Part shown: one piece after another, positions 43,923 through 52,483 of the stretch | Position numbering within the stretch: the first letter of the stretch is position 1 | Layout of the letters: each line of letters opens with the position of its first letter | Source of the DNA: an uncultured Bacteroides sp. | GTDB taxonomy: Bacteria > Bacillota > Clostridia > Lachnospirales > Lachnospiraceae | Reading direction: 5' to 3' | DNA: 64,000 bases | Assembly (NCBI GenBank): GCA_945913015.1 | Contig: CAMECH010000003.1 | Coordinates: 1 to 64,000 of the forward strand | Program-made: the position numbers and the translations under genes | Notes under the pieces: model-generated | Database searches by the model: none | Seen by the model: the letters and a program-made list of their open reading frames with translations, nothing else | What the model was told of the DNA's origin: nothing

Positions 43923-44306
43923 ATGATTAAAATTGCGCTCGTTGCAGTAAGCGGTGTGCTGTTTGCGGTTATGTTAAAGCAGAGCAAATCAGATTTTGCA
44001 ATATATATTTCTCTTGCTTTGACGGTTATTATAACCGTCTGCTGCATGGGAAGAATGGAGACACTTATTAATTACGTTAATAAACTTCAGTCTCTTGTAA
44101 CAATAAAATCGGAATATTTAAGCGTGCTTCTTAAAATGGCCGGAATCGCATATGTTGCGGAAATTACATCAGGAATTTGTAAAGACTGCGGTTATGCATC
44201 GGTGGCAGGGCAGGTGGAACTTTTTGGTAAATTGTCGGTTATTACCATAGGAATGCCGATTGTAATGGCTCTTATTGATACAATAGAAAGGTGCCTGACC
44301 ATATGA
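43923..44306 (+). CDS. spoIIIAD: Stage III sporulation protein AD
   Basis: A 127-residue membrane protein with about three to four hydrophobic helices, related in sequence to SpoIIIAC (the LKQSKSDFAIYISLALTVII region corresponds to the AC loop). Together AC and AD are believed to form membrane elements of the SpoIIIA complex. GAGGTGA lies 9 bases before the ATG. Its TGA overlaps the ATG of spoIIIAE in an ATGA junction. Confidence 0.94.
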   Translation: MIKIALVAVSGVLFAVMLKQSKSDFAIYISLALTVIITVCCMGRMETLINYVNKLQSLVTIKSEYLSVLLKMAGIAYVAEITSGICKDCGYASVAGQVELFGKLSVITIGMPIVMALIDTIERCLTI

Positions 44307-45463
44307 AAAATAAATTTTGTCACGCATTATTATTCATTGTATTTTTTGTGGCATATCTGATACCTGTAAATGTTATGGCAGGCGAAACAAAAGACGCAGG
44401 CACTCCGGCATCTGACAAAATAATCTCAGAGCTTATGGAAGGGCAGAATTTATCTGATATTGATACTTCCGTTGACGGTCTTGACTTTGCACAGCTTGTC
44501 AGTGATATCGTAACGAGCGGTGTAGACACCGGCTCCATGAATCTGAAGGAGCGTATTGTAAATGCCGTAACAAGGGAATTTAAAAGCAACGTAAAAGGAA
44601 TGACCCAGGTTTTGTTAATTGCGGTATTTTCTGCAATATTTACAAATTTTGCAAGTGTTTTTGCCGACTCATCAATATCAGATGCAGGACAGCAGGTATC
44701 AAAAATAGCAGTAATAACAGTGCTTCTTGCAGTATATTCCTGCACGGAAAAAATCACCTTAAGCGTTCTTTCAAATGTTATTGAATTTATAAAAATGCTG
44801 ATGCCGGCATATCTTTCCTGTGTTGCAATAAGCAGCGGCAGCTTAAGCGTTGCAGTCTTCAGTGAAGGCGTAATGCTTATGGTCATGGTGATTAATGTTA
44901 TATTTTCACAAGTGGTGGTAACGGGAGGTAATATCTATGTGCTGATAATGGCTGCGGACAAGGTTACGGGAGGCGAGCGGCTCGAAAAGATTTCTAAGCT
45001 GATTATGACACTGATGAACTGGATTATCAAAACATCAATGGCCGCTGTCATAGGTGTAAACCTTGTGCAGGGAATGGTTGTTCCGATGGCGGACGGGCTC
45101 CAGACAGGACTTCTTACACGTGCCATGAAACTGATTCCCGGAATCGGGAATGGTGTAAGCGCATTGTCTTCAACAATTCTCGGAGCAGGCGCTTTAATAA
45201 AAAATGGTATGGGAGTGGCTGCACTTGTCGTAATAGTTATGATTTGTGCAGTGCCGATAGCAAAACTTGCCATGTTTGTCGTCACATACCAGTGTATAGG
45301 CGCATTTACACAGCCTGTCTGCGGAAAAGAATTTGCCAACACCGTAACGGGATTTGCGCAGGCAATGAAGCTGATGATGTCTGTTGTAATTTATTCAATG
45401 CTCACAATTTTTATAATAATAGCAATTATATGTATTTCTACAAATGTTAATTATCAGGCATAA
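44303..45463 (+). CDS. spoIIIAE: Stage III sporulation protein AE
   Basis: A 386-residue protein with an N-terminal signal peptide or anchor, an extracytoplasmic stretch (25-95, SDKIISELMEGQNLSDID) and several membrane helices in the remainder; it is the largest polytopic subunit of the channel. The segments FTNFASVFADSSISDAGQQVSKIA and KLIPGIGNGVSALSSTILGAG are family features. ATG 44303 is used because it forms an ATGA overlap with spoIIIAD and has GAAAGGTG upstream. Confidence 0.94.
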   Translation: MKNKFCHALLFIVFFVAYLIPVNVMAGETKDAGTPASDKIISELMEGQNLSDIDTSVDGLDFAQLVSDIVTSGVDTGSMNLKERIVNAVTREFKSNVKGMTQVLLIAVFSAIFTNFASVFADSSISDAGQQVSKIAVITVLLAVYSCTEKITLSVLSNVIEFIKMLMPAYLSCVAISSGSLSVAVFSEGVMLMVMVINVIFSQVVVTGGNIYVLIMAADKVTGGERLEKISKLIMTLMNWIIKTSMAAVIGVNLVQGMVVPMADGLQTGLLTRAMKLIPGIGNGVSALSSTILGAGALIKNGMGVAALVVIVMICAVPIAKLAMFVVTYQCIGAFTQPVCGKEFANTVTGFAQAMKLMMSVVIYSMLTIFIIIAIICISTNVNYQA

Positions 45464-45499
45464 ATAAGAAATATAAGCAGGGTAAAGGGAGGAATGCTG

Positions 45500-46087
45500 A
45501 TGCAGTCAGTCATGGCGTGGGTACGCCAGCTTGTGGTTTTTTATATACTGTCTAATCTTTTTGTTTCGGTACTTCCGAATGCCGAATATAAAAAATATGC
45601 AAAAACATTTATAGGTATACTGCTTATCATGCTTGTTATAAATCCGGTCATATCAGTTTTCGGTCAGGGCAGAAGCCTTGATTCAATGCTTGATATGGAA
45701 ATGTTTAATCTGTCAGGAAACGACACAAAAATGTGGATGAAACTGAATGATTCGTCTGAATATTCATCAATAATCGAACCATACACAGATGAAATCAAAA
45801 AGGACATTGATAAAAAAGCATGGGAATACGCCCTTTATGTGAATGACTGCGATATAAAAATCGACACAGATAAAACCAGTGAGGATTTCGGCAGCATTAC
45901 CTCAGTAAATGTAAGCCTGTCATCATGCAGAAAAGACAGCTCCGATATTGAGGTCAAAAAAATTGATATCGGGCATGAAGTACAGCCTGACAGGGTAAGC
46001 AGTGATAACTGCGCCAAATTGAAAGAGTATATTTCAACCAGGTATGGAGTAAATGAAGATGATGTTACAGTGACATTAAACAATTAA
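45500..46087 (+). CDS. spoIIIAF: Stage III sporulation protein AF
   Basis: A 195-residue protein with two N-terminal membrane helices (about 8-26 and 38-54, VFYILSNLFVSVLPN and FIGILLIMLVINPVISVF) and a soluble ring-building-type domain, as in SpoIIIAF of B. subtilis. The Lys/Asp-rich domain holds the paired strands FGSITSVNVSLSS and NEDDVTVTLNN. ATG 45500 lies 7 bases after GGGAGG, whereas ATG 45494 is only one base away from it. Confidence 0.9.
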   Translation: MQSVMAWVRQLVVFYILSNLFVSVLPNAEYKKYAKTFIGILLIMLVINPVISVFGQGRSLDSMLDMEMFNLSGNDTKMWMKLNDSSEYSSIIEPYTDEIKKDIDKKAWEYALYVNDCDIKIDTDKTSEDFGSITSVNVSLSSCRKDSSDIEVKKIDIGHEVQPDRVSSDNCAKLKEYISTRYGVNEDDVTVTLNN

Positions 46088-46110
46088 TACCGGTGTGAAA
46101 GGAATCAGTG

Positions 46111-46698
46111 ATGGAAAAAGAAAAGTTATCATTAAAATCAATTAAAGAGAATATTCTTAAGAATATAGGGATGAAGAAATGTATTCTCATTATGATTGCA
46201 GGAATACTTCTGCTGTTTGGCTCGATTCCTGCAAAATCAGAAAAGGAGGCGAGTACCTCTTTACAGACGGAAAAGACAGCCGGAAGTGGGGAAAATTTCT
46301 CAGATTATGAAGAATACATAGAAAAGAGGCTTGAAAAGCTGCTTGGTAATGTTGACGGTGTGGGAAAAGTAAATGTAATGATTACATTTAAGGAGACATC
46401 GGAAAAGGTTCTGGTAAGCGAAGGCGAAATGTCGGAAAACACAATTAAAGAAACCGACAGCAGTGGAGGAACAAGAGATACAAGGGAGTATTCCACATCA
46501 AAAAGCTACCTCCTTGACAAAGAAAACGGCTATGAAAGCCCGTATGTCGTACAGGAGATAAAACCTCAGGCTGAAGGCGTTGTCGTGATTGCACAGGGAG
46601 GCTCAGACCCGGCTGTTGTCACTTCAATAACATCCGCCGTAGAGGCACTTTTGGGTGTGCCGGTACATAAGATTCAGGTCCTTGAAATGAATAAATAA
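46111..46698 (+). CDS. spoIIIAG: Stage III sporulation protein AG
   Basis: A 195-residue protein with one N-terminal membrane segment (about 22-38) and an extracytoplasmic ring-building domain that forms the large channel ring in B. subtilis. LEKLLGNVDGVGKVNVMITFKETSEKVL and the C-terminal VVIAQGGSDPAVVTSITSAVEALLGVP are characteristic. The Ser/Thr/Glu-rich insertion between them (TDSSGGTRDTREYS) is the beta-insert region of the family. ATG 46111 follows AAAGGA by 7 bases. Confidence 0.94.
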   Translation: MEKEKLSLKSIKENILKNIGMKKCILIMIAGILLLFGSIPAKSEKEASTSLQTEKTAGSGENFSDYEEYIEKRLEKLLGNVDGVGKVNVMITFKETSEKVLVSEGEMSENTIKETDSSGGTRDTREYSTSKSYLLDKENGYESPYVVQEIKPQAEGVVVIAQGGSDPAVVTSITSAVEALLGVPVHKIQVLEMNK

Positions 46699-46722
46699 TC
46701 AAAATATAAAGAGGTATTTAAA

Positions 46723-47304
46723 TTGAAAAAATCCATCAAAAAAAATCAGGTTGTTATCACGGCACTGGCAGTCATGATTGCTGTTGCCGGATACATTAAT
46801 TACTCCGGAAATCTGCAGAATATACTAAACGGCAAATCTGCAAAGACTGCATCAACCGAAGGTGTAGAGGAAATAATAAGCAATGATGCGGACCCTGATG
46901 CCGATTCAATTGTAGAGCCGGGAACCGCAGTGCTCACATCATCAACAGTCACAAGCAGTATTATTAACGAAGCTAAATTAAACAGAGAGCAGATAAGGGC
47001 CAAAAACAAGGAAAGCCTGTTGGAAATTGTCAATAACGAAAAGCTTTCCGAGTCGGCCAAAGCAAATGCCGTACAGCAGATTTCACAGCTTGCCGATTAC
47101 GCCGAAAAAGAAATGGCCGCAGAGCTTCTTCTTGAAGCAAAAGGTTTTCCTGATTCGGTAGTCTCAATTATTGACGGTTCTGCAGATGTTGTGATAAACC
47201 GCACATCACTCACTGAGACAGAAAAGGCACAGATTGAGGATATAGTAAAACGAAAAGCAAATATTTCAGCCGACAAGATTACAATTAGTATTTGCAATAA
47301 TTGA
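46723..47304 (+). CDS. spoIIIAH: Stage III sporulation protein AH
   Basis: A 193-residue membrane-anchored protein that meets forespore SpoIIQ in the intermembrane space. It has the N-terminal anchor (QVVITALAVMIAVAGYINYS), a variable linker rich in Ser/Thr/Asp and an ring-building domain with LNREQIRAKNKESLLEIVNNEKLSESAKANA and LLEAKGFPDSVVSI. The start is TTG 46723, 7 bases after AGAGGT. It is the last gene of the operon; the promoter of the next unit lies across its end. Confidence 0.93.
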   Translation: MKKSIKKNQVVITALAVMIAVAGYINYSGNLQNILNGKSAKTASTEGVEEIISNDADPDADSIVEPGTAVLTSSTVTSSIINEAKLNREQIRAKNKESLLEIVNNEKLSESAKANAVQQISQLADYAEKEMAAELLLEAKGFPDSVVSIIDGSADVVINRTSLTETEKAQIEDIVKRKANISADKITISICNN

Positions 47305-47320
47305 AAATTGCTAGTATAAT
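47292..47320 (+). promoter_or_regulatory. Sigma-A promoter of the asp23-nusB block
   Basis: TTGCAA at 47292-47297 and a perfect TATAAT at 47315-47320 with a 17-base spacer. The -35 box lies within the end of spoIIIAH. This gives the growth genes downstream a vegetative promoter independent of the sporulation operon. Confidence 0.78.
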
Positions 47321-47367
47321 GATTACATTATGAAAAGCAATAATTTCCGAGCGAGGAGGTATTTAGG

Positions 47368-47760
47368 ATGACCAAGGAGTTTGAAGATAAAGGAGCATCA
47401 TACACAATACATGAAAGTGTTAATATCGGTGAGGTAAGGGTAGCCGATGAGGTGGTTGCGATTATTGCAGGTCTTGCAGCAACAGAAGTTGAAGGAGTTT
47501 CTTCAATGGCCGGCAATATAACCAATGAAATTGTAAGCCGTCTTGGAATGAAGAGTCTTTCAAAGGGCGTTAAGGTTTTTGTGAGTGAGTCAAGCGTAAG
47601 CGTTGATTTAACACTTTACCTTAAGTACGGATACGGAATACCTGATGTATGTGCAAAGGTTCAGGATAAAGTAAAATCAGCAATCGAGACGATGACCGGA
47701 CTTGAAGTTACGGAAGTGAATGTTAGGATTGCAGGCGTGGACATTGACAAGAACGATTAA
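47368..47760 (+). CDS. Asp23/Gls24 family envelope stress response protein
   Basis: A 130-residue protein of the Asp23 family (YqhY type). Residues 18-125 follow family pattern: VRVADEVVAIIAGLAATEVEGVSSMAG, then VSVDLTLYLKYGYGIPDVCAKVQDKV, VTEVNVRIAGVD. In B. subtilis yqhY is next to the acc genes and nusB and influences fatty acid synthesis. It has a strong GAGGAGG site and the promoter above. It is followed by a terminator-like hairpin ahead of nusB. Confidence 0.93.
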   Translation: MTKEFEDKGASYTIHESVNIGEVRVADEVVAIIAGLAATEVEGVSSMAGNITNEIVSRLGMKSLSKGVKVFVSESSVSVDLTLYLKYGYGIPDVCAKVQDKVKSAIETMTGLEVTEVNVRIAGVDIDKND

Positions 47761-47776
47761 TATTGATTTATGTATT

Positions 47777-47818
47777 AAAGGGACTGCTGCACGCATATTG
47801 GGTGAGGCGGTCCTTTTT
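47777..47818 (+). terminator. Terminator-like hairpin between asp23 and nusB
   Basis: AAAGGGACTGC (47777-47787) can pair with GCGGTCCTTTTT (47807-47818), with one unpaired base on the left, followed at once by a five-T run. As nusB and the following genes have no clear promoter of their own, this may be a partial terminator that lowers their expression relative to asp23. Confidence 0.55.
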
Positions 47819-47849
47819 GCTAATAAAATAATCCGTAACGGAGGGAAAA

Positions 47850-48245
47850 ATGACAAGACATACTATCAGAAAGCATATTTTCAGTATGCTTTTCAGAGTT
47901 GAATTTCATGATTCGGATGAGCTTCAGAGTCAGGATGAGCTGTATATGGACTCTATTGAAAAGATAACTGACAAAGAGCGGGAATACATGGAGACCAAAA
48001 CCAACAAAATCATTGAGAAGCTGCCTGAGCTTGATGCAAGATTGGAAGCCGCATCGGAAGGCTGGAAAATCAGCAGAATGGGAAAGGTGGAACTTACCAT
48101 TTTAAGACTTGCGCTTTATGAAATCCTGTTTGATGAAGAAATACCAACCAATGTTGCCATAGACGAGGCTGTAGAGCTTGCTAAGACCTATGGCGGTGAT
48201 ACGGCACCTGCATTTGTCAATGGTGTGCTTGCAAAAGTTGTCTGA
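47850..48245 (+). CDS. nusB: Transcription antitermination factor NusB
   Basis: A 131-residue all-helical protein which, with NusE (S10), binds boxA RNA and supports rRNA transcription. RHTIRKHIFSMLFRVEF at the N-terminus and WKISRMGKVELTILRLALYEI and EAVELAKTYGGDTAPAFVNGVLAKV in the C-terminal half match the family. GGAGGG precedes the ATG. The stop codon lies within a TCTGATAT tandem repeat (48241-48258) that leads into xseA. Confidence 0.96.
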   Translation: MTRHTIRKHIFSMLFRVEFHDSDELQSQDELYMDSIEKITDKEREYMETKTNKIIEKLPELDARLEAASEGWKISRMGKVELTILRLALYEILFDEEIPTNVAIDEAVELAKTYGGDTAPAFVNGVLAKVV

Positions 48246-48260
48246 TATATTCTGATATTT
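48241..48260 (+). repeat. Near-perfect 10-bp tandem duplication at the nusB stop
   Basis: TCTGATATAT (48241-48250) is followed directly by TCTGATATTT (48251-48260); the first copy contains the nusB TGA stop. Confidence 0.6.
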
Positions 48261-48275
48261 TTGTATGGTGGAGAA

Positions 48276-49502
48276 ATGGCTGTAACATATACTGTCGGAC
48301 AAATCAATGCGTACATTAAAAATATGTTCAGGCAGGATTTTGTCCTCAATAAAATTACAATTAAAGGCGAAATTTCCAATTGCAAATATCATACATCGGG
48401 GCATGTATATTTTACATTAAAGGATGAGACCGGTACGATTGCTGCCGTGCTTTTTGCAGGCAATGCACGAAATGTAGGGTTCCGCCTTGAAAACGGAATG
48501 CAGGTGGCAGTATCAGGCAAGATTGATGTATATGAGCGCGATGGCAGATACCAGCTTTATGTATACTCAGTTGAATTGGCAGGTAAGGGAGATTTGTACC
48601 GCAGGTTTGAGCAGCTCAAATCCGAGCTTGAGGAAATGGGAATGTTTGCTCCTGAATATAAAAAGCCGATACCTGCATTTGCAAGAAAAGTCGGCATAGT
48701 TACGGCTTTGACAGGAGCAGCGATACAGGATATCATCAACATTTCAAAAAGACGTAACCCGTATGTACAGCTTGTTCTTTATCCCGCACTTGTTCAGGGA
48801 GACCTTGCAAAGGAAAGTATTGTAAAAGGAATCCGTACCCTTGACAGAATGGGGCTTGATGTTATCATTGCGGGACGCGGCGGAGGCTCAATAGAAGATT
48901 TATGGGCATTTAATGAAGAGTGTGTTGCCCGGGCAATATTTGACGCAGAAACACCGATTATATCTGCCGTTGGACATGAGACAGATTTTACAATTGCCGA
49001 TTTTGTAGCAGATTTGCGCGCCCCGACTCCATCGGCGGCAGCAGAGCTTGCAGTTGCAGATATTTCACAGACGGAAAGTGAAATTGCTTTAAGGAAGAGA
49101 CGTCTGTATGTTGCGATGACACATCAGATTGAAGCAATGCGTATGACGCTTGAGCAAAAAGCGATAAAACTTGGATATTTAAATCCTGTGTCAAGACTTA
49201 ATGATAACCGTCAGCTTACAATGGAGCATGAAGAGCGGCTGCAGCGCGCAATGACTGCAATTATTAACTCAAAGCGCCACGAGCTGGCTCTCAGGGCCGA
49301 AAAGCTTCACGGTCTGTCTCCGCTTAAGGCATTAAAAAGCGGATACGCATATATTGAGAATGACAGCGCACTTCCTGTAAGAAGTGTATCTGATGTGAAT
49401 GAAGGCGACAGGCTTAATATACATCTGGCAGACGGAAATATAGCTGCCAGAATTACCGGTGTTGAAAGGAGCATTTCACATGGCAAAGACAACGACAATT
49501 GA
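48276..49502 (+). CDS. xseA: Exodeoxyribonuclease VII large subunit
   Basis: A 408-residue nuclease subunit that degrades single-stranded DNA. It has the N-terminal OB fold (YTVGQINAYIKNMF through VYERDGRYQLYV, 1-100) and catalytic core motifs VGIVTALTGAAIQDI, IIAGRGGGSIEDLWAFNEE and SAVGHETDFTIADFVADLRAPTPSAAAEL. The C-terminal helices and S-G-Y-A tail (LKSGYAYIE) bind the small subunit. ATG 48276 is preceded by GGTGGAG. It overlaps xseB by 23 bases. Confidence 0.96.
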   Translation: MAVTYTVGQINAYIKNMFRQDFVLNKITIKGEISNCKYHTSGHVYFTLKDETGTIAAVLFAGNARNVGFRLENGMQVAVSGKIDVYERDGRYQLYVYSVELAGKGDLYRRFEQLKSELEEMGMFAPEYKKPIPAFARKVGIVTALTGAAIQDIINISKRRNPYVQLVLYPALVQGDLAKESIVKGIRTLDRMGLDVIIAGRGGGSIEDLWAFNEECVARAIFDAETPIISAVGHETDFTIADFVADLRAPTPSAAAELAVADISQTESEIALRKRRLYVAMTHQIEAMRMTLEQKAIKLGYLNPVSRLNDNRQLTMEHEERLQRAMTAIINSKRHELALRAEKLHGLSPLKALKSGYAYIENDSALPVRSVSDVNEGDRLNIHLADGNIAARITGVERSISHGKDNDN

Positions 49503-49689
49503 AGATTCATTTTCACAGCTTGATGAGATTATTACACAGCTTGAAAGCGGTGAACTGTCACTGGAGGCTTCATTTAAAAAATATAACGAGGGAATGAAGC
49601 TTATAAAAAATTGTAACCAGCAGCTTGACAAGGTTGAGAAGCAGATTATAGTGCTTGAATCTGATGAGGGTAAAGAAGATGCAATTTGA
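49480..49689 (+). CDS. xseB: Exodeoxyribonuclease VII small subunit
   Basis: A 69-residue helical subunit that wraps the C-terminal arm of XseA. IEDSFSQLDEIITQLESGELSLE and SFKKYNEGMKLIKNCNQQLDKVEKQI are the conserved small-subunit helices. ATG 49480 lies 7 bases after AAAGGAG within the xseA end; the same frame is open further upstream but those starts lack a site. It overlaps ispA by 11 bases. Confidence 0.95.
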   Translation: MAKTTTIEDSFSQLDEIITQLESGELSLEASFKKYNEGMKLIKNCNQQLDKVEKQIIVLESDEGKEDAI

Positions 49690-50575
49690 AGAGACACTTA
49701 ATAAAAAAGTTAATGAGGTTAATAATATAATAAGCGCATTTCTGCCAAAGGAAGAAACTCTGGCAAAAACTGTAATTGAGGCAATGAATTACAGTGTAAA
49801 TGCAGGCGGCAAAAGGATTCGTCCGCTTATTATGCAGGAAACTTTCAAAATGTGCGGAGGAACAGGCAGCATTGCAGAGCCTTTTATGGCAGCAATTGAG
49901 TTTATACACACATATTCACTCGTGCATGATGACCTTCCGGCAATGGATAATGATATGTACCGCAGGGGAAAGCTTACAACGCATGCAAAATTCGGTGAAG
50001 ATATGGGAATACTTGCAGGTGACGGACTCTTAAATTATGCATATGAGACTATGATAAATTCAATGTCAGGTGACGGCCTGACTTTTGATGAGATAAAACG
50101 CACCGTAAATGCGGCACGCATTATTGCAGAAAAGGCAGGAATATACGGCATGGTTGGCGGTCAGACTCTTGATGTTTATCTTACCGGCAGCCCTATGAAT
50201 GAAGAACAGATGGATTTTATATTCAGGCTTAAAACAGGTGCGCTTATCGAAGCATCATTTATGGCAGGAGGCATACTCGCAGGAGTGTCCGCCAATACCA
50301 TCGAAAAGCTTGAAAAAGCCGGAAGACTTGTCGGCGTCGCCTTTCAGATTCAGGATGATATACTCGACGTGACAAGTACTACCGAGATTCTTGGAAAACC
50401 GGTTTTAAGCGATGAAAAAAATAACAAAACAACATATGTTACGCTTTACGGAATGGAAAAAGCCAAAGCCGATGTTAAAGCATTTTCCGGACAGGCGGTA
50501 GAACTTCTCAAAGAAACTGGTGATAACGAATTTCTTATTGAACTTGTGAAATATCTGATTCATCGTTCAAAATAG
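49679..50575 (+). CDS. ispA: Polyprenyl synthetase (farnesyl diphosphate synthase type)
   Basis: A 298-residue trans-prenyltransferase that condenses isopentenyl and dimethylallyl diphosphate, normally to the C15 product. The first Asp-rich motif is HDDLPAMDND, preceded by GKRIRP, and the second is QIQDDILDVT; two residues upstream of the first motif the chain-length region reads IEFIHTYSLVHDD. dxs follows immediately, so precursors and elongation are co-encoded. ATG 49679 has GAGGG at 8 bases. Confidence 0.95.
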   Translation: MQFEETLNKKVNEVNNIISAFLPKEETLAKTVIEAMNYSVNAGGKRIRPLIMQETFKMCGGTGSIAEPFMAAIEFIHTYSLVHDDLPAMDNDMYRRGKLTTHAKFGEDMGILAGDGLLNYAYETMINSMSGDGLTFDEIKRTVNAARIIAEKAGIYGMVGGQTLDVYLTGSPMNEEQMDFIFRLKTGALIEASFMAGGILAGVSANTIEKLEKAGRLVGVAFQIQDDILDVTSTTEILGKPVLSDEKNNKTTYVTLYGMEKAKADVKAFSGQAVELLKETGDNEFLIELVKYLIHRSK

Positions 50576-50595
50576 TGTTAAAGGTAATTGTGGAA

Positions 50596-52464
50596 ATGAT
50601 TCTTGATAAGATAAATAAACCTAACGACATAAAAAAAATAAAGCCTGAAGAGTATAATGCGCTTGCAGATGAAATACGTCAGTTTCTGATAGAAAGCATC
50701 AGCAAAACAGGCGGACATCTGGCATCAAACCTCGGCGTCGTTGAACTTACAATGGCACTGCACATAGTGTTTGACCTTCCGAAAGATAAGCTGATCTGGG
50801 ATGTCGGACATCAGTCATATACGCACAAAATACTTACCGGACGCAAAAATCAGTTTAATAAACTGCGTAAGTATGGCGGAATGAGCGGATTTCCAAAGAG
50901 AAATGAAAGCGACTATGATGCATTTGATACCGGACACAGTTCAACTTCAATTTCAGCCGGACTGGGATATGCAAGTGCAAGAGACATAACCGGCGAAAAT
51001 TATAATGTTATTTCGGTTATCGGAGATGGCGCATTGACAGGCGGCATGGCATTTGAAGCTCTTAATAACGCCGCCGCACTCAAGAAAAATTTTATTATCG
51101 TTCTCAATGACAATTCGATGTCCATATCGGAAAATGTAGGCGGTATTTCAAGACTTCTTGATGATGTCCGTTCCTCATATTCGTATTATGATCTCAAGGA
51201 GGACGTTAAGAACACACTGCACAAGCTGCCTAAGGGCGATGCTATTGTAGAGAAAATCAAGAAAACCAAGAATAATATTAAGCAGTTTATTGTTCCGGGG
51301 CAGATTTTTGAGGATATGGGAATCCAGTACCTCGGGCCTGTGGACGGACATAACATTCATAAACTGATTAAAATTTTTAATATTGCAAAAAGAATAGATT
51401 CTCCTGTACTTGTACATGTAGTGACACAAAAGGGACATGGGTATGCTCCTGCCGAGAAAAATCCGAGCCGTTTCCACGGAATCGGCCCATTCGATATAAA
51501 AACCGGGAAAAATTTATCAGAGAGCAAAGGTGCAAGCTATTCATCTGTTTTTTCGCAGAAGATATGTGACATTGCCAAAAATGATGATGCTGTTGTGGCA
51601 ATTACTGCAGCAATGCCTGACGGAACAGGTCTTGCAAAGTTTAAGAAATGGTTCCCGGACAGATTTTTTGATGTTGGAATTGCAGAGGAACACGCAGTTA
51701 CATTTTCGGCCGGACTTGCAGCAGGAGGTATGAAACCTGTATTTGCCGTGTATTCATCATTTTTGCAGAGGGCCTTTGACCAGATACTTCATGATGTGTG
51801 CATGCAGCAGCTTCATGTTGTTTTTGCTATAGACAGGGCCGGACTTGTCGGCAGTGACGGCGAAACACATCAGGGAATATTTGATTTATCGTTTTTGTCA
51901 ACAATTCCAAACATGACGGTTGTTGCACCTAAAAATGCATGGGAGCTTGAAGCCATGCTGGAATTTGCACTTGAAGAATTCTATGGGCCTATTGCAATAC
52001 GCTATCCGAGAGGTGTTGCGTATACAGGTTTTAACAGGCACACCCAGCCGATTGAATACGGAAAAAGCGAGCTTCTTCACGAGGGCAGGGATATCTGCAT
52101 CATGGCAGTCGGTGGCATGATAGAAACTGCAGTTACAGTCAGCGAGCGCCTCAAGGAATACAATATTGATGCCACGGTAATAAATGCAAGATTTGTAAAG
52201 CCTATTGATGAGGAGATGATTTGCAGCATTTCCAAAAATCATAACCTGCTTGTGACACTTGAGGAAAATGTTTATACCGGCGGATTTGGTGAGGCTGTAA
52301 GCCGTTACACCCAGATTAATAATCTTGACATCAGGACACTTCAGATAGCGCTTCCTGATGATTATATCGAGCATGGAAATGTCGATATTCTGCGTCATGA
52401 GGCGGGAATTGATTCCGAGACGGTATTTGATAAAATTATGGAGGCAGTACATCCTGAATTCTGA
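50596..52464 (+). CDS. dxs: 1-deoxy-D-xylulose-5-phosphate synthase
   Basis: A 622-residue thiamine diphosphate enzyme, the usual length, that condenses pyruvate with glyceraldehyde 3-phosphate, the first step of the MEP isoprenoid pathway. Features: GGHLASNLGVVELTMALH, the cofactor motif GDGALTGGMAFEALNNAA to LNDN, the THKILTGRKNQF region, and EEHAVTFSAGLAAGG in the second half. ATG 50596 fits DXS N-termini better than the GTG 21 bases before it; ribosome binding sequences AAAGGT and GTGGA are both weak. Confidence 0.95.
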   Translation: MILDKINKPNDIKKIKPEEYNALADEIRQFLIESISKTGGHLASNLGVVELTMALHIVFDLPKDKLIWDVGHQSYTHKILTGRKNQFNKLRKYGGMSGFPKRNESDYDAFDTGHSSTSISAGLGYASARDITGENYNVISVIGDGALTGGMAFEALNNAAALKKNFIIVLNDNSMSISENVGGISRLLDDVRSSYSYYDLKEDVKNTLHKLPKGDAIVEKIKKTKNNIKQFIVPGQIFEDMGIQYLGPVDGHNIHKLIKIFNIAKRIDSPVLVHVVTQKGHGYAPAEKNPSRFHGIGPFDIKTGKNLSESKGASYSSVFSQKICDIAKNDDAVVAITAAMPDGTGLAKFKKWFPDRFFDVGIAEEHAVTFSAGLAAGGMKPVFAVYSSFLQRAFDQILHDVCMQQLHVVFAIDRAGLVGSDGETHQGIFDLSFLSTIPNMTVVAPKNAWELEAMLEFALEEFYGPIAIRYPRGVAYTGFNRHTQPIEYGKSELLHEGRDICIMAVGGMIETAVTVSERLKEYNIDATVINARFVKPIDEEMICSISKNHNLLVTLEENVYTGGFGEAVSRYTQINNLDIRTLQIALPDDYIEHGNVDILRHEAGIDSETVFDKIMEAVHPEF

Positions 52465-52483
52465 TTCGGGAACAGTGGTTTAA

